Source of the DNA: Zantedeschia hybrid cultivar
Taxonomy: Eukaryota > Streptophyta > Magnoliopsida > Alismatales > Araceae
Assembly (NCBI GenBank): GCA_030544215.1
Contig: JARZZO010000006.1
Coordinates: forward strand, 51,064,501 to 51,128,500
Length of the DNA stretch: 64,000 nt
Reading direction: 5' to 3'
A model generated the notes under the pieces. The model was not told the origin of the DNA. It ran no database searches and saw only the letters and a list, made by a program, of their open reading frames with translations. Made by a program: the position numbers and the translations under genes. Numbering within the stretch: position 1 is the first letter of the stretch; each line of letters starts with the position of its first letter. Shown here in pieces: positions 30,751-41,055 of the stretch.

Positions 30751-33700
30751 CCGCTCTGATCCGCTCCGGAACGATAAAATTATTATTCTAAATTATTTCA
30801 TGCATAAATTCGTTTTTCCTCATAGATATTGTTCATGGGATTAACTTAGAATATCGAATTTAATTTTTCTGTGCGAAAAACGAAATTTTTTGAGGGTTTC
30901 ATCGCGTTCTTCATGGTGATGAAGAACCGGATTTGTGGGCTTCAAAAGGGGATTAATGATGGTTGGACCATCTCTGTGGGTTTTCTGGTATGACCAGCTA
31001 CCCCTCACCATCCCCGAAAAAAATTCTATGGCAGCCGGTGGAGCTTTTCTTCCCATAATTTTCAAGAGTTGAAAATGAATTGAGGAAAAGCTGAAATCTG
31101 CGAAACTGCATAAATCTCCATTTTTGGAGGTTCACTGGCGGCGAAGGAGTCGCCGGCCGGCCACCACCGGCGGGGCAAATGGAAGGGGTAACATCCCTCT
31201 GGAATTTCCGGCCACCATCGCTGCCGGAGGCGGCGGCGGCGCCGCCCAAAACTGGCTGCAAACAGGGCTGAAAAACCCTAAACAGGGTTGCACGGGCCGG
31301 CCGAACTACTGGAAAACGGGCTGGACCAGCCAGTCCCGCGCCAGGCCCCTGGCCGGGCGGGAGCCGGCCCGGCCGGCCCAGGCGCTCGACCTGGCTGAGC
31401 CAGGTCGCGCCTGGGTCCGGCCCTGGCCCAGCCCGGGCGCACCTGGGGCTCGTCCTGGCTCGGCCAGGTGCCCGGGCCCGAGCCACGTGTCCCCTGGCTC
31501 GAGCCAGACGAGCCAAGTTCAGCCCTGGCTGCACTGGCTCGAGCCAGGGGGGCCCATTAAGCCCTGATTAGGCCCATTTAAGCCAATTTTGGCCCTATTA
31601 ACCCCAAAAACCCCTTATTTAATTAAAAACTGCATCCTATTTAACTTGAAATTGAAATTAATAATGTTTAATTTTTTTTAAAAAATTAAATTAATTATTT
31701 TGAGTTAAAAGGGGAGAGATAATTAAGATATGATCTTAATTATGGATTATTATTTTAATCAAACCTTATTGTGGGGTTTAATTAAGATGTGATCTTAATA
31801 GTTAATTGTTTTTAACTAAATAAGATAGGATCTTATTATTATTTGATTTTAATTAATTAATTAAATGAGTTATAATTAAGATATGATCTTAATTATAAAT
31901 AACTTTTAATTAGTTAATTAAAGGGGTTTATATTTAAGATACGATCATAAATATATATAACAAACGTTGTTATTTTTTTAAAATGGGATCTTAATTATTA
32001 ATTGACAATTGTTGTCATTAATAATTAAGATAATGTTTTTAATCTTAATTAACAATTGTTGTTAATTTATATTTAAGATTTGATCTTAAAATTGTATTAA
32101 CAAGAGTTGTTGTTTAATTATTAAGTAGTAACTTAAATTTTAATTATCAAATGTTGTTAATTAATTTTAGTCAATTGATTAGATTATTTTAGTTTCTTAG
32201 CAATTGTTGTTATGAAATCATGTATTTGATTAAGGGACACTTAATAAAAGTTATTAGGTGTTTTATTAACTTTTAATAATAGTTATTAAAGAGTTAATTG
32301 TTTCTTAAGAATTAACCTTAATAAAAGTTATTGAGGATTAATCATTGCTTACTAATAGTTATTAAGCTAATTAATATTCTCAAGGGTCCATTAATTAGAT
32401 TTTGAAGATCTAATCTACTTAATAATTAATCTTTTAATAAAAGTTAGTGAAAGGATTAAATTAAGTATAATTGTTAGACTATTTAATGAGAAATGTTCTA
32501 ATTAACTTTTCTTAATAATTGTTATTGAGAAATGTCTTTTAATAAAAGGGGTTTATTAACAAGGAGTTGTTAAGGGGTTAATAATTTGAGTTGAAAATTC
32601 TTTTATAAATGTTATTTAGGAATTTTTAATTCTGTCTAAATGTTAGATTGTTTGGCATTAATAATTGTTATTAATGTGATTTGAAATTAATCTAAATGTT
32701 AGATTAATCAATTTATAATTGTTCTAAATACTGCATGGAATATTTTAGAATTTTAATTTTAGCTTTGTGTGCACATGTTGATGTGTTTAATACTTTAAAT
32801 TAGATTTATTGCATGTTAGAAAATGAGATTTTCGAAAATTCAAATTATCCAATTTTGATTGGTACCCAGGTTTTAAGAAAGCCAAAATTATTATAATTTC
32901 AAAATTTTAGCCTTCATGTGATGTGTTTTATCATGTGTGGATGGTTAAAATTTGTGGTGGTCATGGACATGCACTTAGTTAAATTTCATATCATGTGATG
33001 ATGTGTGATTATGTGGATTGTTATGGAATGTGATGTACATTAATTAAATGTTAATTAATGAGGCATGCGTGTCTCCCTCTCTTTCTCATTCCATTGTAAT
33101 TCTATCTCCCTCTGTCATTGTACTCGGCCATAAGGCTTTCTCTTACAATTTATTTGTATTTGAAATTGTTTCAAAATATATAATGTTTGTATTTGATCGC
33201 GCCGGCCGAGGAGAGGCGAAGATGATCCACAAATGCAACCAGGAAGGCGACAGGAGATCAGATCACCAGTGGCTATGTGTTTGCATATTTAGATTATATA
33301 AGTGTTATATAGTTTTGGTGATTAATTGTTTGGCTCCAGTTAATCACCGTGCTGTCTATGACCACATAATGAACATGTATGGATGATGCATGCTTTCAGT
33401 TATTGATTATGAATCGATTGCTAATATCTAGGTATAGTTAAATATATTTGATATATTTATAAACTATTATCTAGGATGAGACCAACTTAATATAAACAAA
33501 ACCTTCAACATAAAGTCTAAGCCGGAGCACAAGTCATTGAGAATGTACTGCGTGGCTCTCCATCAATATAGTTCTTAGAACTTAATTCAGTGATGACAGT
33601 TTCTACGTGTTTACCCGAGATCTGCCACCATCTGATGAAAGGACTATTAACTATGGCATTATGATGCTTTGAGATTGGAATAGAGGAACGGTGTAGCTAT

Positions 33701-33809
33701 CCTCGCGTTTACCCGGGAGCTGCATTCTTACTCTACTCTGTCGCGTATTGATGGTAAAGCTTAGAGCAGGTATAATGGTCTACTGTGTTTACCCGGGACC
33801 ATTAAAGAC
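30751..33809 (+). other. C3 leader, no gene
   Basis: A GC-rich block (31140-31560) contains palindromes such as CTGGCTCGAGCCAG. An AT-rich block (31620-32720) is made largely of short palindromes: TTAAGAT with ATCTTAA, AACAA with TTGTT, AATAA with TTATT, and CTAA with TTAG. A conserved block at 33213-33250 (GCGAAGATGATCCACAA) is shared with C4. Three of the four leader hairpins follow (33600-33809) before C4 interrupts. No supported coding sequence. Confidence 0.7.
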
Positions 33810-33814
33810 CTGGG

Positions 33815-35366
33815 TGTTAGTTTAGGTGGCCTACAAGCCAATCTAACAATGTAAATCTCGTTCATTATTAATAAAATGGCATAATATTCATTATGTGTAA
33901 ATCGCGTTAATTATCGTTTCATAATGAAGTCCGTGAATATGTGCTATGGTGATCAGATTATGATGAGATCATACTAATGAGACTGATCACTTAAACACAC
34001 ATATTCTTAATCGTTCCTAGTCGAAGGATATCCGAGAAGGACATCGGATATCCGGTTAGACTAGTACAGATTACTCTTGCTCATATGATGAGGATGACTG
34101 GTCTCATAAGTCATTTGTGTGGAGACACTAAGGCAAATCTGTAGGTGCTCATTGGAGAATGAGTTCACTGAACTGATCCGACTGAATCGCTGGATGGTAT
34201 TGTACCTCACTGTCAACTAGCTTGATTTTATTGTCGCAGTTGCGTGGATGGTCCTCGGACCAGAGACACCAAGGACACCTTGGCGGTGGACTTCTGTACT
34301 TTGACCTTGGTCTACGAATCTCTAGGCATGGGATTCTAATACGCCAAGGATTGGGTACAGCGGAATACCGTCGAAGGGAATTGTGTGTCAATAAGGAATC
34401 ATTCGCTCTCGGTACTTAGAGAGAGAATGCTCTAGGAAGGATGCGCGGAAGTCCCTGGCCAGGGCGGACGATAATATCAGAAAAGGAGTTTTCCGATATT
34501 CATCAGCAGCATCCAATCCAAGTGAGTCGACCGGTTAGGGTTTGACAGCTCGCCATACCCTGAGTTGACTCGAGAGCATTGTACGAATGAAGGATTATAT
34601 CCACGCGGTAACTGTCGACGGAAAGGTTCCAAGAGTGGGTTACTTAACCCCAAATATCTTCCGGGTTCACGCGGTGTTGCTTGGCACCCAACGTGATCGA
34701 AGGCCCGGTCGAATTCGATGTGCGACATCAATTCGATTGATTAATTGATTAATAAAGGGTTATTAATTAATTAATAAAGCCAGTGAGGAGTCACTGGGCT
34801 TACTGGGCCATTAACTGGACTGGTACTTGGGCCTAGAGGGTCACACGCAAATGATTCTCAAGGCGATGGATAAATAAGTGGGTTTTATATAAACCGGGGG
34901 TTTTTGTGAAAAACCGCGCGGTTAGTAAAAAACATAGCGAACGGGCTGAGCAGGCCAAACTGCTGCTAACCCTAGCCTCCCCTCCTCAGTTTCTGTCCTT
35001 CTCTGACGTCCAGGCAGATCCAGATCTGCTCCGCCGCTTCTCCGAATCCCGTTCGACGGGAAATCGTCCGCGCGTTGCGGCGATCATTGCGGCGACCAAC
35101 GGAGGCTTCGCGGGCTGCGAAGAACGACAAACTCGAGGATATCCGTCGCGGGGAGGATCGCGTGGACTTCGCTAGAGGCCGGGCGCTTGCGCGGCTTGAG
35201 GTGTCACACCGACGGAACTGAACGGCTGCGGATTCGAATCCGCACACGGTGAGAACTTCGATAATCCGATTATCGTATTTTAGTTCTTCGAAATGGGAAA
35301 CGGATCGCTGTAAAATTTTGTTTTTCCGCTGCGTGAGCGATCCGGAGAAACCGAGAAAACCCAACA
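33815..35366 (+). repeat. C4 5' LTR (1552 bp)
   Basis: Holds the U3 hairpin (34019-34063), the bulged hairpin (34777-34801), a TATA box TATATAAA (34886-34893) and the cap-proximal hairpin (34892-34923). Transcription should start about 25-30 bp after the TATA box, inside or just after the last hairpin. Confidence 0.95.
34886..34893 (+). promoter_or_regulatory. C4 LTR TATA box
   Basis: TATATAAA in the 5' LTR. In the 3' LTR the same place reads TATACAAA, a single change. Confidence 0.6.
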
Positions 35367-35367
35367 G

Positions 35368-35385
35368 TGGTATCAGAGCCAGGTT
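35368..35385 (+). other. C4 primer-binding site
   Basis: TGGTATCAGAGCCAGGTT, one base after the 5' LTR; complementary to initiator tRNA-Met. Confidence 0.92.
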
Positions 35386-37606
35386 CCACTATTTCTCGTC
35401 CCGTTTCGGTTTCTGAAATTGATTTTTCTTGAGTTATTCCATGCGTTTAATCTGATTAAAATGACAGAATAGTGTTCATGAGATGAACACAAATAATTTG
35501 ATTACTTTTCCGTGATTTTTCGATATTATTTTGGGGGTTTTCGTGTTCTTCGTGAGACGAAGAACGGCGAGTTTACGGTGGCTTGAATCGGCCTCCCAAT
35601 CGTTGGGATGGCCGGCCGAGACTCCATATCCACAGGTGATAGTCACCACTCCACATCCGATATATTTTCTGGCGCCAGGGTGGCCTCGCAGAGCTGCTAA
35701 ATCGAGCCCAAAGTTGGTTTTAAAACCTTAAAAAATCTGATTTTTGGGGGTTTTGAAGGGCTCGGCCGGCTACTATTCTGGCCACCGCCAGCGTCCCTGC
35801 CGGCGCCGGGCACGTCGCCGGCGCTGGGGGTATCGCCGGCGGGGCCGGCACCCGCTGGGGGGGGCCGGAGCCCGGCGGTCGGCGCCGCCGGGGTGGAAAC
35901 CCTAGGGTTTCCTGCAACCTGCTGCGTTGGGGAAGAAAGGCTTCAGGCGAACGGGCCGGGTGCAGGCGGTCTGGGCCGGTCCCAGATCTGGTATGGGTCT
36001 GCGCCCTTGACCGAACCCCTGGCCGAGCTAGTGTTAATTATTGGTTTAAGAGTTAAATTAATAATTAACATTAATTGGCTAATCTAAGTGTTAGATTAGT
36101 AGTTAATAATTAATTTGGTTGATTATTAATTTAAGTGTTAAATTATTAATTAACTTAGTTGGATTAATCTAAGAGTTAGATTAGTCTTTCAAATAGTCTA
36201 ATTGTTAGATTATTAATGGGGTTTAATCTAAGTGTTAGATTATTAGAATTGTTCTAATTTGCATGGAATATTCTGGAATTATTAATTCGGAGTGTGTGCG
36301 CATGTGATGTGTGTTTAATGCTTTTGAATTTTGATTTAATTGCATGTTAAGTTAATAAAATGAGTTTTCGAAATTCAAATACCAATTTTGATTGGATCCC
36401 AGCTTTTTGAAAGGCAAAAGTTATTTATTTTGAAAAACTCATTTGTTTTAGCCATGTGATGCGCTGAATCATGTGTGGATGTCTAAAACACACCGTGGTC
36501 ATGGATATGCACTTAATTTATTGTTCATGTGATGAATGGATTGTGTGGATCGTGGATGTATGATGTTTATTAATTGTTAATAAATAGAGGTCTGCGAACC
36601 TCTCTCTCTCATACTCCGATGTATTTCTACCTCCCTCTCTCTCTTGTACTCGCCATAAGGCCTTCTTCAATTTACTTGTTAATTCTAGAATTAATGTAAT
36701 ATGATCAAGGCAACCGAGGAAGGAGCGAAGATGATCCACAACTGCAACCAGGAAGGCGTATAGATGGAGATCTCTTGCCTATGTGATTGCAGTGTATCTA
36801 ATGTAAATGTTATAATTAGAATGTGTGTGCGTTTGACTGTTGGCTCCAGTCAAACCCACTATGCTATCCATGACCACACTAAAGACATGTATGTGATGCA
36901 TTGTTTTTCTTTTGATTATGAATCAAAGCAGGTTATAGTATTTAGTAAATATATACGATGTATTTATATACTATCACCTAGGAGAGACCAAGATAAAAAG
37001 TTATCTAAATACCCTCAGATAAACTCTAAACCGTAACGCGAGTAGTTAAGAACTTACTGCGTGGTCCACCATCATTATAGTCATAGGATTCAAATCACTT
37101 TAGGCAGGTATGTTGTGCTATCCACAAGGCCTGCTTAATTGGGAGGAGAAACTATGGCTATGGCATTAGATGCCTATAGATCGGGGTAGAGGAACCATGT
37201 AGCTTTGTTGTGCTATCCACAAGGGCTGCATGCAAATCTATGCTCGTCGCGTAATGATGGTTAGCTTAGACCAGAATTAGTGGTTTGTTGTGCTATCCAC
37301 AAGGCCATTAAATCTCTGGGGACCGAAGCCATGATCAGATATTGCAAGGAGTTGCAAGTCCCATGAGTTGGGTACTCTCTGATTGTATTACAGTTTGTTG
37401 TGCTATCCACAAGGCTGTAGTGCAAGTAATTGAGATTCTGATCCCCACTAGGAGACTGTCGGCGTCTCCCGTTCTGTATAACTGAGGGTTATACAGTCCG
37501 TCGAAAATTAGTGGGAGTTAAACTTGAACTAAAGACCATGTCTTGTTTTAAATTTTAATAATTGAACATCTGCTAAATAGATTTTACTTATCTCCTGTAG
37601 GGAATT
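35386..37606 (+). other. C4 leader, no gene
   Basis: A GC-rich block (35590-36030), an AT-rich palindromic block (36030-36260, e.g. CTAA with TTAG and TTTAA with TTAAA separated by three bases), the block GCGAAGATGATCCACAA at 36725-36741, and the four-hairpin array. Just before gag, TTTACTTATCTCCTGTAG resembles a 3' splice site, so part of the leader could be an intron. Confidence 0.7.
37103..37422 (+). repeat. Four-hairpin leader array of C4
   Basis: TTGTGCTATCCACAA occurs at 37113, 37208, 37288 and 37398 (spacing 95, 80, 110). Each copy has its own complementary outer arms: GCAGG with CCTGC, TGTAGC with GCTGCA, TAGTGG with CCATTA, and TACAG with CTGTA. The array lies about 190 bp upstream of gag. 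Confidence 0.9.
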
Positions 37607-38194
37607 ATGTCGTCGAATAACTCACTCCGTGGCATACTTGATGCCGTTTTGACTTACCTGATCTACTCAGATTGGTTCAGAAGTCTGAAGAATGTCTTCA
37701 GATCTGAACGCAATAACTTTGTCCCTGGAGCTGATCCTTTTGCTGAATCGGCATTAGATGCCCCAGAAGCAGAGATGATAGCTAACGATAAAAGATCGAA
37801 GGACAAAGGCGAAAGAGTAGTGAAGGGTGACTGCTTATACTATAAGCAGTATGGTCACTGGAAGAGGAACTGCAAGGAGTTCCTTAACGATAAAGCTCAT
37901 GGAAGAGTGAAGCTGTCTGAAGCTTCAGATATCTATATGATAGATATCAACTTGTCAGTTAGAGATTCCACATCTTGGGTATTGGATACCGGATGTGCCT
38001 CTCATATCTGCCATGATGTGCAGATGCTGACAAGTAACCGCAAGCTGAGACAAGGTGAGGTGGAATTGAGGCTAGGAAACGGTGCAAAAGTAACGGCGCA
38101 AAAGTTGCGACGATTGCTGTTGGAACAGCAAACCTCAGGCTTCCATCGGGAGACACCTTACTATTGGAAAATTGTTATTATGTTCCTAGCATAA
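37607..38194 (+). pseudogene. C4 gag-protease with internal deletion
   Basis: The ATG at 37607 opens MSSNNSLRGILDAVL. After about 60 residues of gag N-terminus the reading jumps to a Lys-rich linker and the zinc knuckle CLYYKQYGHWKRNC, whose second Cys is Tyr. The central gag (about 200 residues, judged against C1) is missing although the frame is kept. The protease phrase WVLDTGCASHIC follows, then a frameshift near 38095. The product could not form a normal capsid, so this copy was probably packaged in trans. Confidence 0.85.
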
Positions 38195-38385
38195 TAAAGA
38201 ACATCATATCAATATCTTGTTTGGACAAGATAGGATATAGGTTGACAATTGAGAATAGAAGTTGTTCGATTTATTATTGTAATAAATCAATAGCTTCGGC
38301 ATCTTAGGTCAACGGTCTATATCTATTAGATGTTTCTCATTACAATCTTTAGATTGATAATGCTCTTAAGAAGAGCAAGAATTGT

Positions 38386-39700
38386 GTGAACCAGGCCTAC
38401 ATGTGGCATTGTAGACTTGGGCACATTGGCGAAAACAGGTTGCAAAAGTTGCACAAGCATGGTTACTTAACAGCATTCGATTATGAATCGTTTGCAACAT
38501 GCGAATCCTGCCTTATGGGAAAGATGGCAAAATCTCCATTTGTTGGACATGAAGAACGTGCCAAGGACATTCTGGAACTAATACATACGGATGTATGTGG
38601 TCCAATGTCCACCCAAGCCAAAGGTGGTTTTTCTTACTTCATCACGTTCACCGATGACTTCTCAAGATTCGGCTATGTGTACTTAATGAAGTACAAGTCG
38701 GAAGCATTTGAGAAGTTCAAGGAGTTCAAGAATGAAGTGGAGAAGCAGTTAGGAAAATAGTATTAAAGCTCTTCGATCAGATCGAGGAGGAGAATACTTG
38801 AGTACTAATTTCACACAATTCTTAAAGGATAATGGTATCCTTTCTTAGCTAACCCCTCCATATACACCACAGATGAATGGTGTATCAGAAAGGAGGAATC
38901 GCACCTTGTTGGACATGGTGCGATCCATGATGAGCTTTTCAGGATTACCAGTGTCCCTCTGGGGGTATGCTCTAGAGTCAGCAGCATACCTACTGAACAG
39001 AGTACCCAGCAAGTCTGTGGCCTCTACTCCATATGAGATATGGAAAGGCAGGAAACCAGAATTTAAACATGTTAAAGTCTGGGGTTGTCCTGCTCATGTA
39101 AAGAGGCATGATCCAGACAAGCTGGAATCACGAACTGATAAATGCAGGTTTGTGGGATATCCAAAGGAAACCTTTGGATACTATTTTTACCATCCTGATG
39201 AACAAAAGGTGTTTGTCGCCAGGAAAGCTATCTTTCTGGAAGAGGAATACCTTATCCAGGAGAACAGTGGGAGTAAAATAGTACTGGAAGAGGTTCCAGA
39301 TCCCCAAATAGCTGCATTATCATCAGATGAGATATCAGTTCCTGAATCTGTTCAGGTACACACAGATGAGCCTCGTAGATCTGGTAGAGTACCTAGACTA
39401 CCCGAACGATATGTGGGACATATCGCTGAAAGTGAGTCTAAGGTACAATATAATGAGGATGATGATCCTAAAACCTACCAGGAGGCCATAGAAGGCCCAG
39501 AAGCCGGGAAATGGCGAGAAGCCATGAACTCAGAAATCCAGTCCATGTACACCAACCAAGTTTGGAACTTGGAGGACTTGCCCGAGGGTATTGTACCCAT
39601 CGGTTGCAAGTGGATCTTTAAGAGAAACATCGGTGTTGATGGACGGATCGACACTTATAAGGCAAGGTTGGTGGCAAAGGGATATCGTCAAAGGCAATGA
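38386..39700 (+). pseudogene. C4 integrase and start of RT
   Basis: The HHCC zinc region (HCRLGHIGENRLQKLH...CESC) lies at about 38407-38515, followed by the first catalytic Asp in LIHTDVCGPMS. A frameshift between 38740 and 38873 removes the second catalytic Asp region from frame. From 38873 the frame is open again with NGVSERRNRTL (catalytic Glu) and the Copia integrase C-terminus, then a linker and the start of RT (VWNLEDLPEGIVPIGCKWIF). It ends at a TGA near 39698. Confidence 0.9.
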
Positions 39701-41041
39701 ATTGACTATGACGAGACTTTCTCACCAGTTGCCATGATAAAGTCGATCAGAGTTCTGCTCGCCATTGCTGCACATTTTGATTATGAAATCTGGCAGATGG
39801 ATGTGAAGACTGCATTTCTTAATGGTAACCTTGAGGAGGAGGTGTATATGATACAACCAGAAGGTTTCACATCCAAAGAATCTCTAGATAAAGTGTGCAA
39901 GCTTCAGAGGTCCATTTATGGACTGAAGCAAGCTTCCCGGAGCTGGAACATAAGATTTGACGAGGCTGTCAAGTCTTATGACTTCATTAAGAATGAAGAT
40001 GAGCCTTGTGTGTACAAGAAGACCAGTGGGTGTGCAGTTACTTTTCTAGTTCTTTGCGTAGATGACATACTACTCATTGGGAATGATGTAGCTATGATGT
40101 CATCAGTAAAGATCTGGCTGTCGAAGAACTTCTCCATGAAGGATTTGGGAGAAGCATCCTACGTATTGGGAATACGGATCTATAGAGATAGATCAAAGAG
40201 GATGCTTGGAATGACCCAATCCTTGTACATAGATACCATAGTCAAAAGGTTTGGCATGGAAAATTCCAAGAGAGGTTTCATACCGATGAGACATGGAATT
40301 AATCTCTCAAAGGAGCAGTCTCCTAAGACTCCTGATGAAAGGGCATTCATGGATAGAATACCCTATGCCTCTGCCATAGGATCTATCATGTATGCCATGC
40401 TATGTACACGGCCTGATGTTGCATTTGCTCTAAGTGTTACGAGCAGATTTCAGGCTGATCCAGGCGAAGAGCACTGGAAGGCAGTGAAATGCATCCTTAA
40501 GTACTTGAGAGGAACTAAGGATATGTTTCTTGTCTATGGAGGAGGTGACTTGAAACTGCGAGGCTTTACTGACTCGAGTTTCCAGTCGGATACAGATGAT
40601 AGCAAGTCAACATCTGGATTCGTGTTTACATTGAACGGAGGGGCAGTGTACTGGAAGAGTTCCAAGCAAGTAACTACTACAGATTCGACGACTGAAGCTG
40701 AGTACATCGCTGCAGCTGAAGCCGCCAAGGAAGGAGTGTGGTTGAAGAAATTCATCACCGACCTCGGCGTAGTTCCCAGCATCTCTGAGCCTGTTCCACT
40801 GTTGTGCGACAACAATGGAGCGATTGCGCAAGCGAAAGAGCCACGGTCTCATCAGAAATCAAAGCATATTCTGAAGCGCTTTCACCTTATCAGAGAGATC
40901 ATATCCAGAGGAGATGTAGTAGTGGAAAGAGTTCCATCCGTCGACAATGTAGCAGATCCACTGACAAAGCCGTTGGCTCAAATTGTGTTTGAGCGTCACC
41001 TACAATATATGGGCTTATTGTATAAAGGTGATTGGCTTTAG
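39701..41041 (+). pseudogene. C4 reverse transcriptase and RNase H
   Basis: Same frame as the preceding block, separated by one TGA at 39698-39700. RT motifs are present: QMDVKTAFLNG, the catalytic FLVLCVDDILLIGND, and SIYGLKQASRSW. RNase H has GFTDSSFQSD and STTEAEYIAAAEA. The frame then runs open to TAG at 41039-41041, 14 bases before the 3' LTR. Copia gene order (integrase before RT) is confirmed. Confidence 0.93.
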
Positions 41042-41042
41042 T

Positions 41043-41055
41043 CCAAGTGGGAGAT
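41043..41055 (+). other. C4 polypurine tract
   Basis: CCAAGTGGGAGAT, directly before the LTR start TGTTAG. C3 has the same sequence before its 3' LTR. Confidence 0.85.

Noticed and set aside
30998..31567. Overlapping Ala/Gly/Pro/Arg-rich frames on both strands
   Set aside because: GC-rich leader block of C3. Similar blocks in C1, C2 and C4 do not share a protein sequence, so these are compositional.
34019..34063. Covarying hairpins as pure mutational artefact
   Set aside because: Not fully excluded: template switching can perfect a palindrome in one step. Rejected as the main explanation because loops, bulge and spacing are kept across families while arms change.
35366..35390. tRNA-related sequence at TGGTATCAGAGCC sites
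   Set aside because: These are primer-binding sites complementary to the tRNA 3' end; no tRNA body is present.
37100..37420. CRISPR array (regularly spaced short repeats)
   Set aside because: Only four copies, spacing 80-110 bp, spacers continue each repeat as stems, and the setting is a plant retrotransposon.
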